Source of the DNA: DASXMT01 sp963781305
GTDB lineage: Bacteria; Actinomycetota; Acidimicrobiia; Acidimicrobiales; RAAP-2
Reading direction: 5' to 3'
DNA: 64,000 nucleotides
Assembly (NCBI GenBank): GCA_963781305.1
Contig: CAWAFL010000014.1
Span: 496,001-560,000 of the forward strand
The notes under the pieces were generated by a model. The model was given only the letters and a program-made list of their open reading frames with translations, did not search any database and was not told the origin of the DNA. Of this stretch, positions 16,036 to 24,282 are shown piece after piece. The position numbers and the translations under genes were made by a program. Positions within the stretch are counted from its first letter, which is position 1, and each line of letters opens with the position of its first letter.

Positions 16036-16868
16036 GATGCCCCGACCGGGTTGGCACGACCGGGGTTCGTTCTGCTCGACCCGACGAGGACAGCGGCCTG
16101 CACGGACGCGGCCACATCGTGGACCCTGACCATCGAGGCACCGCCGGTGAGAGCCCAGGTGGCCGTGGCCAACGAGGCGGGGCCGCGGTCGTCGACGGGC
16201 GCCGGTGAGCCGTCGGACAAGGGCGAGATCACGCCGAGGAAGCTCTTGCGACTGGTGCCCACCAGCAACGGGTAGCCCATGTCGGCCAGCGCAGCCACCG
16301 CGGCCAGGAGGGCCAGGTTGTGCTGGACGTTCTTTCCGAAGCCGATGCCCGGGTCGACCCATACCTCGCTCACTCCGCCGGCCCGGGCGGCCTCGGCCCG
16401 CTCGAGCAGGTACGACGACACCTCTTCGACGACGTTGTTGTAGTGCGGACTGCGCTGCATGTCGGCCGGAGTGCCCTGGTGATGCATGGCCACCCAGCCC
16501 ACCCCGTGCTCGGCGGCCACCGGCCACAGCTCGGCCGAGACGTCGTTGACAAGGGTGGCCCCTGCCCCCACCGCGGCGGCGGCCACGTCGGCCTTGGTGG
16601 TGTCGATGGAGACGCGCACGTGAGCGGAAAGGGCCTCCACCACCGGGAGCACCCGCCGGAGCTCCTCATCTTCCGCGACCGGCTCGGCGCCCGGACGGGT
16701 GGATTCGCCGCCCACATCGACGATGTCCGCCCCTTCTCTGATCATCTCATGACCTCTGGTGATGGCCCGATCGGTTTCATACCATTCGCCACCATCGAAG
16801 AAGGAGTCCGGCGTCACGTTGAGGATCCCCATGACCAGGGGACGTTCCTGGTTCACGGGAGTCAGCAT
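16032..16868 (-). CDS. folP: dihydropteroate synthase
   Basis: Joins p-aminobenzoate to hydroxymethyl-dihydropterin pyrophosphate; the sulfonamide target. TIM-barrel signatures: VMGILNVTPDSFFDGG, DIVDVGGESTRPGA, SIDTTKADVA, LVNDVSA, WVDPGIGFGKN, VGTSRKSFLG and MVRVHDVA. Length 278 is normal. ATG 16868 is preceded by TACGCT at an 8-nt distance, suggesting its own leaderless promoter downstream of folE. Confidence 0.97.
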   Translation of the reverse strand: MLTPVNQERPLVMGILNVTPDSFFDGGEWYETDRAITRGHEMIREGADIVDVGGESTRPGAEPVAEDEELRRVLPVVEALSAHVRVSIDTTKADVAAAAVGAGATLVNDVSAELWPVAAEHGVGWVAMHHQGTPADMQRSPHYNNVVEEVSSYLLERAEAARAGGVSEVWVDPGIGFGKNVQHNLALLAAVAALADMGYPLLVGTSRKSFLGVISPLSDGSPAPVDDRGPASLATATWALTGGASMVRVHDVAASVQAAVLVGSSRTNPGRANPVGAS

Positions 16869-16876
16869 CGCCCCGT

Positions 16877-16882
16877 AGCGTA
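16877..16882 (-). promoter_or_regulatory. -10 box of folP
   Basis: TACGCT, 8 nt before the folP ATG, in the gap after folE. Confidence 0.4.
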
Positions 16883-16950
16883 AACCAGCCAGACGACGCC
16901 CGTCGCCGAAATTCGGGTCTGAGGGACCGTCTTGAGGCCAGTCGCGGCGG

Positions 16951-17520
16951 TCAACGACCGTGGACGAACTGCATGGCCTCGGCTCGGGTGGCCGAATCCG
17001 TACGAAACAGCCCGCGCACCGCGGAGGTGATGGTCAACGTGCCGGGCTTCTTCACCCCCCGCATCGACATGCACAGGTGCTCCGCCTCCACCACGACCAG
17101 CACGCCCTGGGGGCCGAGGACCTCTTCGATGGCGTCGGCGATCTGGGTGGTCATGCGCTCTTGGACCTGGAGCCGCTTGGCGTACCCGTCGACCAGGCGG
17201 GCCAGCTTGGACAGCCCGGTGATGCGCCCGTCGTCGCCGGGGATGTAGGCCACGTGGGCCCGGCCCATGAACGGCACCATATGGTGCTCGCACAACGAGG
17301 CAAAGGGGATGTCGCGCACCATGACCATCTCGTCGTGGTCAGCGGCGAAGGTCACCGTCAGGTGTTTGGTCGGGTCCTCGTGGAGGCCGGAGAACAGCTC
17401 GACGTACATCTGGGCCACCCGGTGTGGCGTGTCCTGCAGGCCGTCCCGCTTGGGATCCTCACCGATGGCGGCGAGCACCTCGACGATGGCCCGTTCGATC
17501 CGATCAGTGTCGACGCTCAT
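16951..17520 (-). CDS. folE: GTP cyclohydrolase I
   Basis: First enzyme of folate synthesis, GTP to dihydroneopterin triphosphate. Zinc ligands are visible in LCEHHMVPFMGRAHVAYIP and in the later EAEHLCMSMRGVKKPG; GLSKLARLVDGYAKRLQVQERMT is the active-site helix. 189 residues, normal. ATG 17520 is 8 bp after the hpt stop. In most actinomycetes ftsH separates hpt from folE; here they are adjacent. Confidence 0.97.
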   Translation of the reverse strand: MSVDTDRIERAIVEVLAAIGEDPKRDGLQDTPHRVAQMYVELFSGLHEDPTKHLTVTFAADHDEMVMVRDIPFASLCEHHMVPFMGRAHVAYIPGDDGRITGLSKLARLVDGYAKRLQVQERMTTQIADAIEEVLGPQGVLVVVEAEHLCMSMRGVKKPGTLTITSAVRGLFRTDSATRAEAMQFVHGR

Positions 17521-17528
17521 GGGTTGGG

Positions 17529-18122
17529 TCAGCGCTCCTCGGTCGATTCGACGTAGGCATGGATGGCAGGCAGGTTGCGTAACCGCTCGTCAACATCGAG
17601 CCCGTAGCCCACCACGAAATCCGATGGTATGTGGAACCCGACGTAGCGGAGGTCGACCGCCGTCCGTTGCTGGCCGTCCTTGACCAGGAGCGCACAGACC
17701 TCCAACGACGCCGGCAGGCGGGCCAGGAGATAGCGCTGGAGGTAGTTGAGGGTGAGGCCGCTGTCCACGATGTCCTCGACCACCAGGACGTGGCGGTCGA
17801 CCAGGTCGACGTCAAGGTCCTTCACGATGCGGACCACGCCCGAGGTCTTGGTGGCGCTCCCGTAGGAGGAGACAGCCATGAAGTCCACTTCCAGGGGTAG
17901 GTCGATCGCCCGGGACAGGTCGCTCATGAACATGAACGCCCCCTTGAGCACGCCGACCAACAGCGGTGGGGTCCGCCCGGCGTAGTCGGCGGTGATCTCG
18001 GCCCCGAGCTCAGCGATCCGGGAGCTCAGCTGCTCCTCGGAGACCACCACCTCGCCCACGCCCGGGGCGCTATCAGCGGTCGACCCCGGCTCTTCGGGTT
18101 CACCCTTTCCGGCTGCGGTCAC
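17529..18122 (-). CDS. hpt: hypoxanthine-guanine phosphoribosyltransferase
   Basis: Purine salvage enzyme, base plus PRPP to IMP/GMP. Contains LLVGVLKGAFMFMSDL, SSYGSATKTSGVVRIVKDLD (flexible loop) and the PRPP motif HVLVVEDIVDSGLTL, then VGFHIPSDFVVGYGLD. GTG 18122 is chosen; it overlaps tilS by 23 bp. The frame is open further upstream but that part is the tilS gene read in another frame. The N-terminal tail of about 25 residues is Gly/Pro/Ser-rich. Product 197 residues. tilS-hpt adjacency is widely conserved. Confidence 0.95.
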   Translation of the reverse strand: MTAAGKGEPEEPGSTADSAPGVGEVVVSEEQLSSRIAELGAEITADYAGRTPPLLVGVLKGAFMFMSDLSRAIDLPLEVDFMAVSSYGSATKTSGVVRIVKDLDVDLVDRHVLVVEDIVDSGLTLNYLQRYLLARLPASLEVCALLVKDGQQRTAVDLRYVGFHIPSDFVVGYGLDVDERLRNLPAIHAYVESTEER

Positions 18123-19038
18123 GGGGTGACTGTACCGGAACGACGCCGGAGGACAGGCTGAGCCGACCGGCCGACCGGCCGACCCGGCGCCCGCCGGGCA
18201 GCTCGGCCGCCCTGGCGTGGCCCCGGGCCACGGCCAGGACACGTTCCACGGCGGCCGACGACGGGGGATGCTCACCATCTCCACGCAGCCAGGACCGCAC
18301 GGCCCGCCGGCCGACCGGTTCGGGAGCGTCGGCCACGGCCCGGCCGTCGGTGGGGTCAACCAGCTCGGACAGTGCGGCCAGCACGTCGGCGTCACCGGCC
18401 AGGAGCTCAGCCTGGCGGGCCAGGACCGGGACGAGGTCCCGCCCGGCCAGCGACGAGCACAAGGGTAGGAGCTCGTGCCGGATCCGGTTGCGGAGGAAGC
18501 GGCGGTCCTGGTTCGAGGGGTCGATGACCGTCACCAGGCCCAGTTGGGCGCACAAGGCAACCGTCTCCGAACGACGCAGGGCCAAGATGGGGTGGCGGGC
18601 GCCGGCGCGCATGCCGGCCAGCCCATCGACGCCCGCTCCCCGGAGCAGGTTGGCCAGCACGGTCTCGGCCTGGTCGTCGGCGGTGTGGCCGGTGGCCGCG
18701 TTGGCACCCAGGGCGCGGTGGCGCGCGGTTCGGGCCCGCTCCTCCAGATTGGGGCCGTCGACCAGCTCCAGCCGCACCGACTCGAAGCGGGCACCGAAGC
18801 GCTCTGCGGCATCGGCAACCACATCGGCCTCGGCCGCCGACCCCGGCCGTAACCCGTGATCGACGTGCACCGCCGTCACCCGACAGCCGGCCCCTGCGGC
18901 CAGGGCCAGCAGGGCCAGGGAGTCGGCGCCGCCCGAGACACCGCAGGTCAGGACGGACCCCGACGGCGGGAAGGTGCAGCGGTCGAGGAGCGAGGCCCCG
19001 GAAGGCTCAGCCGGAGAGGGCAGGAGTCGTGCCGACAC
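18100..19038 (-). CDS. tilS: tRNA(Ile)-lysidine synthetase
   Basis: Puts lysine on C34 of the CAU-anticodon tRNA-Ile. ATP pyrophosphatase (PP-loop) motif SGGADSLALL at about 35-44, VDHGLRPGSAAEADVV, GHTADDQAETVL and RNRIRHELLP are the standard signatures. At 312 residues it is at the short end and lacks the C-terminal TilS_C domain, as in many actinomycetes. The start overlaps the DUF2342 gene by about 30 bp; an in-frame later start is possible. Confidence 0.93.
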   Translation of the reverse strand: MSARLLPSPAEPSGASLLDRCTFPPSGSVLTCGVSGGADSLALLALAAGAGCRVTAVHVDHGLRPGSAAEADVVADAAERFGARFESVRLELVDGPNLEERARTARHRALGANAATGHTADDQAETVLANLLRGAGVDGLAGMRAGARHPILALRRSETVALCAQLGLVTVIDPSNQDRRFLRNRIRHELLPLCSSLAGRDLVPVLARQAELLAGDADVLAALSELVDPTDGRAVADAPEPVGRRAVRSWLRGDGEHPPSSAAVERVLAVARGHARAAELPGGRRVGRSAGRLSLSSGVVPVQSPRDRSRKG

Positions 19039-20176
19039 GGGAGATCCATTCGGCCGGGTTCCTGATCTCGCTCAGGGAGGGCAGCCACTCCGGCCCGCGC
19101 CATGCCCGGTCCAACAGCTCGGTACCACCCGACCGCTCCACGGCGGCGATGAACTGCTCCCCCTCCTCGTACTGGCGGAGCTTCGCCTCCATCCCGACCA
19201 GCTGCTGTAGAAGCCGGGCCGGGCCGCGAGTCTGCTGGCGCCGTTCGCGCAGCACCTCGCTGAAACGCGCTGCGCTGGGGATCGCCGCCGCCCCGGCCCT
19301 GTCCATGGTGACGTCACCGTGGCCCTCGAGGAGGCTCATCAGCGCCTGGATGCGGTGGAGGCCCTCGAGCTGCTCGGGCGTCGCCACCAGCCCGAGGGCT
19401 CCCGAGTCCCGAAGGGGGTTGCGCCCGGCGCGAATCTCCTCGGTCATCCGCCTGAGGGCCTCGGCGAACCGGGAGGGGTCCGGATCGAGTGAGCCCAGCC
19501 CCTGGTTCACGAGTGACAAGAAGTGATCCCGCATCCAGGGGATGGCGGTGAACTGGCACCGGTGGGTCACTTCGTGGAGCGCCAGCCACAAACGGAATTC
19601 CTTCGGTTCGAACCCGTGGCGCTGCTCCAGGGCCACGATGTTAGGCCCCACGAAGTACACGATGTCCTGGTCCTCGACCGACTCCTCGGTGAGCAGCAGG
19701 TCGTACTGGCCGAGCACGCGGGTCGATAGCCACCCCAGGACCAGCCCCATCTGGGTTCCGGTGACAACGCGCCCGGCGCCGGCCATCGGCCCGGCCAGCC
19801 GAGCGGTCAGCGAGTTGGACGAGGCCAGCCGGGAGGCGGGGTCGAGGCGGTCGAGGTGGGGACCGACCAATCGCTGGAACGAGGCGATGTTGACGTGGAC
19901 CCAACCGGGCCGGTCGGTCACCCGGGAGCGGGCCAAGCCGGTCGGCGACCGGAGGCCGGTCGACGCCGCCACCAGCTCTTCGGCCTGAGCGGTGAGCTCG
20001 GCGAACTCACGCTGGAGCTCGTCGTGCCGGTAGCCGTCAGGCAAGGGCTTCCGATTGCCCACCCAGGCGGCGACGCGCTCAGCCAGATCCCAGGAAACGG
20101 CGGTACCGGGGGTGTCGGTTCCCGACTTGTCGGCTGGTAACCCAGCGTCGACCGGCATGCTGTTCGGATCGGCCAT
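19007..20176 (-). CDS. DUF2342 zinc-dependent metalloprotease-like protein
   Basis: Member of the actinobacterial DUF2342 family (389 residues), annotated elsewhere as zinc metalloprotease or as F420-biosynthesis-associated. The HExxH motif is HEVTH in LWLALHEVTHRCQF, with a downstream LLEGHGDVTMD that may supply the third ligand. SSNSLTARLAGPMAGAGRVVTGTQMGLVLGWL and QYDLLL are family-typical. ATG 20176 has TAGACT 6 nt upstream. It directly precedes tilS, the same order as in mycobacteria. Cytoplasmic by sequence (no signal peptide). Its substrate is not established. Confidence 0.88.
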   Translation of the reverse strand: MADPNSMPVDAGLPADKSGTDTPGTAVSWDLAERVAAWVGNRKPLPDGYRHDELQREFAELTAQAEELVAASTGLRSPTGLARSRVTDRPGWVHVNIASFQRLVGPHLDRLDPASRLASSNSLTARLAGPMAGAGRVVTGTQMGLVLGWLSTRVLGQYDLLLTEESVEDQDIVYFVGPNIVALEQRHGFEPKEFRLWLALHEVTHRCQFTAIPWMRDHFLSLVNQGLGSLDPDPSRFAEALRRMTEEIRAGRNPLRDSGALGLVATPEQLEGLHRIQALMSLLEGHGDVTMDRAGAAAIPSAARFSEVLRERRQQTRGPARLLQQLVGMEAKLRQYEEGEQFIAAVERSGGTELLDRAWRGPEWLPSLSEIRNPAEWISRVGTTPALSG

Positions 20177-20182
20177 GCGGTC

Positions 20183-20188
20183 AGTCTA
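20183..20188 (-). promoter_or_regulatory. -10 box of the DUF2342-tilS-hpt unit
   Basis: TAGACT, 6 nt before ATG 20176. It lies just beyond the rsrA terminator, so a new transcript starts here. Confidence 0.5.
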
Positions 20189-20202
20189 GGGACGGACCCG
20201 GT

Positions 20203-20233
20203 AAAAAGGAGACCTCCCCCTTCGGGGCGAGGT
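20203..20233 (-). terminator. intrinsic terminator after rsrA
   Basis: Leftward RNA reads a 9-bp stem with a CGAA-type tetraloop (one mismatch) and, after a short TCTCC stretch, five U. It sits 5 bp past the rsrA stop. Confidence 0.7.
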
Positions 20234-20237
20234 GGGC

Positions 20238-20558
20238 TCAGTTGGCCTGGCGGCGGGCCTCGTCGTGAAGGGCGGCTGCCACCCGGTTGATGAGACTGTC
20301 GGGCACGTGGTCCTTGCACCGGTTGGCGATCACCTTCCGGAGCTCCGTCTCGAAGCCAAACGCCTGCACACAGGGCCCACACAGGTCCAAGTGCCGCTGG
20401 ATCTCGATTCGCCGGGTCTCGGTCAGCTCGCCGTCCAGATAGAAGTAGAGCCGCTCGATCGTCTCGTCACAGTCCAAGAAGGCAATGACGTCAGGCTTGG
20501 GAACCTCGACATCAGGACCCGATGTGCCCGGCTCACTGTTCGATCCGTCTTGCTCCAC
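20238..20558 (-). CDS. rsrA: anti-sigma factor RsrA-like (zinc-binding, thiol-sensing)
   Basis: Redox-sensing anti-sigma factor that holds SigR until disulfide stress. In the 106 residues, Cys30 is 26 residues before His56, followed by Cys60 and Cys63 (HLDLCGPC); this is the same spacing as the zinc-associated ligands of streptomycete RsrA. IERLYFYLDGELTE is the usual ZAS start. It lies 14 bp after the sigR stop, the standard sigR-rsrA operon, and is followed by a terminator. GTG 20558 is used. Confidence 0.93.
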   Translation of the reverse strand: MEQDGSNSEPGTSGPDVEVPKPDVIAFLDCDETIERLYFYLDGELTETRRIEIQRHLDLCGPCVQAFGFETELRKVIANRCKDHVPDSLINRVAAALHDEARRQAN

Positions 20559-20572
20559 TGCGAACGGTCTCC

Positions 20573-21151
20573 CTACCTACCATCGTCGGTGACACCGACG
20601 AGTCCTCGTGCGGCTCCAAATTCAAACAACGCCTTCTGCAGCGCCTTTCTTCCCCGGTGGATACGACTCATCACCGTCCCGATGGGCACCTCGGTGATAT
20701 CGGCGATCTCCTTGTAGGAGAAGCCCTCCACGTCGGCCAGCAGCACGGCGATCCGGAACGCCTCCGGGAGGGCCTCGATGGCCTGTTTCACCTCGGTGTC
20801 GGTGAAGCGGTCGACCACCTCGTCCTCGGCGCTACGGCCCAGGCCAGTAGGCTGATCACCAGATAACCGACGGTACATATACAGGTCCTCGACGTCCTCG
20901 ACATCGGCGATCTCCGGTCGCCGTTTGGCCGACCGATACGAGTTGATGAACGTGTTGGTCAGGATCTTGTACAGCCATGCCCGGAGATTCGTCCCAGCCT
21001 CGAAGCTCCCGAAAGCCCGATAGGCCTTGAGGTAAGTCTCTTGGACCAGGTCCTCGGCATCGGAGGGATTCCGGGTCAGTCGCAGGGCGGCGGTATACAA
21101 CGCCGGCATATGCACCATGGCGAGATCGGAGAAATCTTTCTGATCGGCCAT
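20573..21151 (-). CDS. sigR: ECF sigma factor, SigR/RpoE family
   Basis: Directs transcription of thiol-homeostasis genes. 192 residues with region 2 (ALRLTRNPSDAEDLVQETYLKAYRAFGSF, then NLRAWLYKILTNTFINSYR) and region 4 (EALPEAFRIAVLLADVEGFSYKEIADIT, then GTVMSRIHRGRKAL). Pairing with rsrA makes SigR the best name. ATG 21151 has TAGGGT 6 nt upstream, so a leaderless transcript from a housekeeping-type promoter is likely; no GGGAAT/GTT autoregulatory SigR promoter was found in the short upstream gap. Confidence 0.93.
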   Translation of the reverse strand: MADQKDFSDLAMVHMPALYTAALRLTRNPSDAEDLVQETYLKAYRAFGSFEAGTNLRAWLYKILTNTFINSYRSAKRRPEIADVEDVEDLYMYRRLSGDQPTGLGRSAEDEVVDRFTDTEVKQAIEALPEAFRIAVLLADVEGFSYKEIADITEVPIGTVMSRIHRGRKALQKALFEFGAARGLVGVTDDGR

Positions 21152-21157
21152 GGTTGC

Positions 21158-21163
21158 ACCCTA
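21158..21163 (-). promoter_or_regulatory. -10 box of sigR
   Basis: TAGGGT, 6 nt before ATG 21151. Confidence 0.5.
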
Positions 21164-21243
21164 CACAGTCTGAGTGACAACGTTGATGCCGCCCGCAGGA
21201 CCGGGCGTTAGGGCCGTCCCCGTGCCTTCGCGGGTCGTACCGC

Positions 21244-23130
21244 CTACGGGCGGTGGTCGTGAGCGGCCGGGCGCCCGCGGAACATCGAGCGGAACCGGTG
21301 GGACACCGCTCGCAACGGAGCAGTCATCCGCCAAAACTCCGAGTTGCGCATTTCGTCACGTTCCCGCTCGGCAATTCGCGCCCGCTCTTCGAGGGTCACG
21401 AACTCGTGGTGAAGGTGCCGATACTCCTCTTCCAGGGCGCCCTCGCGCCCCGAGCCCCCGACCAAGGCGGCTATGCCGGTGGCGCTCCCCGGAGGCAGGA
21501 GGAGGGGCTTTGCATCCAGGCCCCGCAGGAACTGATCGTGTGCAGCGTGCCACTGGTCGGTCGATACGTGGGAGGTGGTCGTGCCCTCACCGTCCCAACG
21601 CTGGTAGATGGACGTCACCCGCCCGCTGTCCACAACGCCCACGGTCAGGGCTGAGCGAAGCAAGAGATCCCAGTCCTCGCAGACGATGAGGCTGTCGTCA
21701 AAGGTCAGGTGAAGCTCGCTCACCAGGGCGCGAGGCAGGGAGAAGCTCATCAACGGCGTGGCATTTCGGCGAAAATGCAAGAGGGGATCGAACCGGTCGG
21801 CAAACTCATCGAGTGGACGGGTCAGCGTCACCCGGTGGGCCCTCGTGCCCTGCTCATCTGGTTCTGACGCACGAATGTGCCGCGCCAAGCAGATAGAGCG
21901 GGCCACCTTCCCGGGCCCTTGTTCCGCGCACTGCTGAAAGGACTCCGCCCAGTCCGCCGTGACCAGGTCGTCATCATCCAGGCAGGCGATGTATCTCCCA
22001 CGGGCAAGCTCCAGGCCCGCGTTCAACGGAGCTGCACGGCCGCCACCGGCAACCTGCTCGACCCGGACCCTCGAGGCGAATTCGTCGGCGAACGTGGCGA
22101 CCAGCGCCCGCACGGATGCGACGACGTCGGTGGCATCGGTATGGACGAGGACGATGACCTCCAGGGAGTCCACGGTCTGTGCGGCCAGGCAGGCCAGCGC
22201 CTCTGCCAACATGTCCGGACGTTCTGCCTGGGTCCGGGTGAGAACGGTCAGGAAGGGTTCGGTCAGCCCGGTACCGTCACGTTCAGCGGCATCTGCCGAG
22301 GGCGTCCCGTCGAGCTCGCCCTCGGTCCCGGCCGGCACGGCAACACGATCGAACCGGTAGGCGCGAACGAACTGGTTGACGTGGCCGTACCCATCCGCCG
22401 CGGAGCGCAGGCTCCACAGGTACTCGCGCACCATGCCCCCCTCGACCAGCAATGGGTGGTCGAGGGGGAACGACTGATCCGAACGGGGCAGGATGACGTC
22501 GTGCTGACCGCATTCCTGCCAGCCCACCCTCTCGAATTCGGCTTGGATCCTCTCAGCCGTGAACATCTGGAGGTGGGTCCGATCCAAGAGCCCGGTCGGG
22601 GTGACGTCCCACCGTCCGCCGAGCAACTTCGCTCCGAGGTCGAAGTGGGCCACGTTGGGGATGCTGGTGACCAGCACGGGGGCGGGACGGCCCTCCGCCA
22701 CGGCTTCGGTCCCGACGACAGCCAGCTCCGCCAACACGGCTAGTGGATCAACCATGTGCTCGAGGACATCGAGAAGCAAGAACGCGCCAATTGGACGACC
22801 GTCGGCCATTCCCACCAGGCGTTCGGCCAGACGGCTGCTGGTGGTGAGGTCGAGTACATGGCCTTCGAGCTGGCGGCTGCGCAGATCGGCAATGGCCGCG
22901 GCGTCCACATCTGCACCCACGTACTTGCGGCCCCTGTCGGTGAGCACCCCACCGATTGCGCCGTAGCCGCAGCCCAGGTCGAGGACGACTCCCGGTGGCC
23001 CGTGCTCTTCGACAAGATGGACTGCACTGCCATAGGGGCCCTGCCACGAAAACGTGAACTGGTATGCCGGCACTGTACCGGAGGGCCGGTCTGACACGCC
23101 GGGTTCAGAAGCGATGTTCGGCATACTCAC
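21244..23130 (-). CDS. fusion of SAM methyltransferase and family 2 glycosyltransferase
   Basis: A 628-residue cytoplasmic protein. Residues about 20-260 are a class I methyltransferase: VVLDLGCGYGAIGGVL (SAM site), YVGADVD, FLLLDVLEHMVDPL and SIPNVAH. Residues about 290-520 are a GT-A glycosyltransferase: FLTVLTRTQAERPDML, AAPLNAGLELARGRYIACLDDDDLV with the DxD-type metal site, and ICEDWDLLLRSAL. The last 90 residues are a charged coil (LEEEYRHLHHEFVTLEER) often found at the end of O-antigen type enzymes. It overlaps the second GT gene by 20-26 bp, so the two form an operon, probably for methylated surface glycan or glycoprotein sugar. GTG 23130 or ATG 23124 are possible starts. Confidence 0.88.
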   Translation of the reverse strand: MSMPNIASEPGVSDRPSGTVPAYQFTFSWQGPYGSAVHLVEEHGPPGVVLDLGCGYGAIGGVLTDRGRKYVGADVDAAAIADLRSRQLEGHVLDLTTSSRLAERLVGMADGRPIGAFLLLDVLEHMVDPLAVLAELAVVGTEAVAEGRPAPVLVTSIPNVAHFDLGAKLLGGRWDVTPTGLLDRTHLQMFTAERIQAEFERVGWQECGQHDVILPRSDQSFPLDHPLLVEGGMVREYLWSLRSAADGYGHVNQFVRAYRFDRVAVPAGTEGELDGTPSADAAERDGTGLTEPFLTVLTRTQAERPDMLAEALACLAAQTVDSLEVIVLVHTDATDVVASVRALVATFADEFASRVRVEQVAGGGRAAPLNAGLELARGRYIACLDDDDLVTADWAESFQQCAEQGPGKVARSICLARHIRASEPDEQGTRAHRVTLTRPLDEFADRFDPLLHFRRNATPLMSFSLPRALVSELHLTFDDSLIVCEDWDLLLRSALTVGVVDSGRVTSIYQRWDGEGTTTSHVSTDQWHAAHDQFLRGLDAKPLLLPPGSATGIAALVGGSGREGALEEEYRHLHHEFVTLEERARIAERERDEMRNSEFWRMTAPLRAVSHRFRSMFRGRPAAHDHRP

Positions 23131-24103
23131 TCCCGAAGAACGTGGCCACAGCGCTTACCGTGCCCATGTCTATTGAGAGAGCCTGGCGATAGGGCAGCGG
23201 CAGTTCTCCCCGCTCCTGTCGGCGCCTGAACTCAGCTGCCCCGTCCCGGTGTCGCGCCGTCCCATGGGAGTCGGCCCACGAGAGCCATTCCTCGATCACC
23301 TCGGGCCTCTCTGCCCGGTGGGCGAGCAGAAGGCGGGCCAACATCCCCTGGCGCTCCTCCTCGTGCGTGGGCTCGGGGACCCCGTCTCCCGTAGGACGCT
23401 TGTCATGGAATATGGCAGCACCCACCACGTGGCGCACAACCAGGCCCCTCATCCGAACCCGCCAGGACAAATCGACATCGTCCCCGTGGAGGAAAAACCC
23501 GGGATCGAAACCGCCAACAGCGGAAAAGGTGCGGAAGGGTAGAACCATGGCACAGCCGCTGGCCCACGGCGTCTCGCCGGTGATCAGATCGAACGGCTTC
23601 GGGTGTTCCAAAGGGATCTGACGAGCCTCGGCGATGCCAACGTCTGGGTCCCCGAGCGATTCCAACAGCGCGCACAGTGCATCGGGGACGAGATAGGTGT
23701 CGGGATTGAGCATGACCAGGTACTGGGGCTCCTGGTCCAACTCCCCGTCCATCACCTCGAAGGTAGAGCTGGGTCGGGATCCGGCTGGCGATCCACGCTG
23801 TGCACCCAATCCCGCGAGCTGATTCTGACCGGCTCCGTGCCCGAGATTGGCGAAGAACGGCTGATACTCGAATGAAATCGACGCTTTGTCGAAGATCCGA
23901 GCCAATCGATCGATGACGTCAGGCTCCAACGTGGCCTCCACGCCTTCCGGACCACCGCAATCGCCTAGAGCGAAGGCGGCGATATCGATGCCCAGGCGGT
24001 CGCGGGCCACCCTCACCGATGCGGCTACCGATCCAACGAACCGAACCAAGGGCCCATCCTGGCCGCCATAGCGGACGGTTTGAATCCTCAGGGGCCCGTT
24101 CAT
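23105..24103 (-). CDS. family 2 glycosyltransferase (rhamnosyltransferase-like)
   Basis: GT-A enzyme of 332 residues. The donor-site stretch PQYLVMLNPDTYLVPDAL stands in for the DxD region, WASGCAMVLPFRTFSAVGGFDPGFFLHGDDVDLSWRVRMRG is the catalytic-Asp helix region characteristic of rhamnosyl/galactofuranosyl transferases. No N-terminal membrane segment. ATG 24103 is preferred over ATG 24109 because TAGACT ends 8 nt upstream of it. It leads the two-gene unit with the methyltransferase-GT fusion. Acceptor unknown; the neighbouring large secreted proteins are possible glycoprotein targets (inference). Confidence 0.87.
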   Translation of the reverse strand: MNGPLRIQTVRYGGQDGPLVRFVGSVAASVRVARDRLGIDIAAFALGDCGGPEGVEATLEPDVIDRLARIFDKASISFEYQPFFANLGHGAGQNQLAGLGAQRGSPAGSRPSSTFEVMDGELDQEPQYLVMLNPDTYLVPDALCALLESLGDPDVGIAEARQIPLEHPKPFDLITGETPWASGCAMVLPFRTFSAVGGFDPGFFLHGDDVDLSWRVRMRGLVVRHVVGAAIFHDKRPTGDGVPEPTHEEERQGMLARLLLAHRAERPEVIEEWLSWADSHGTARHRDGAAEFRRRQERGELPLPYRQALSIDMGTVSAVATFFGSEYAEHRF

Positions 24104-24111
24104 CCGCATTC

Positions 24112-24117
24112 AGTCTA
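24112..24117 (-). promoter_or_regulatory. -10 box of the glycosyltransferase operon
   Basis: TAGACT, 8 nt before ATG 24103. Confidence 0.45.
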
Positions 24118-24238
24118 CTGGAGTGCCCGTCGAGGCTTCGCGCAAAGGGCGCTCGATGCCGAGGCTGTTCGAGTCACAGCCAGGCTGGCCGTCCAGGCGA
24201 ACGCTTCAGCGCCATCGGCTTCCGTCATGCCCATTGGG

Positions 24239-24274
24239 CGAGCCGGCAAGCGGCTGTCACGCTGACCCGGCTCG
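24239..24274 (-). terminator. possible U-less hairpin after the Ig-like surface protein gene
   Basis: 8-bp perfect stem CGAGCCGG / CCGGCTCG with a 20-nt loop, 9 nt past the stop at 24283. No U-run, so only a tentative terminator. Confidence 0.3.
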
Positions 24275-24282
24275 AGACGCGA

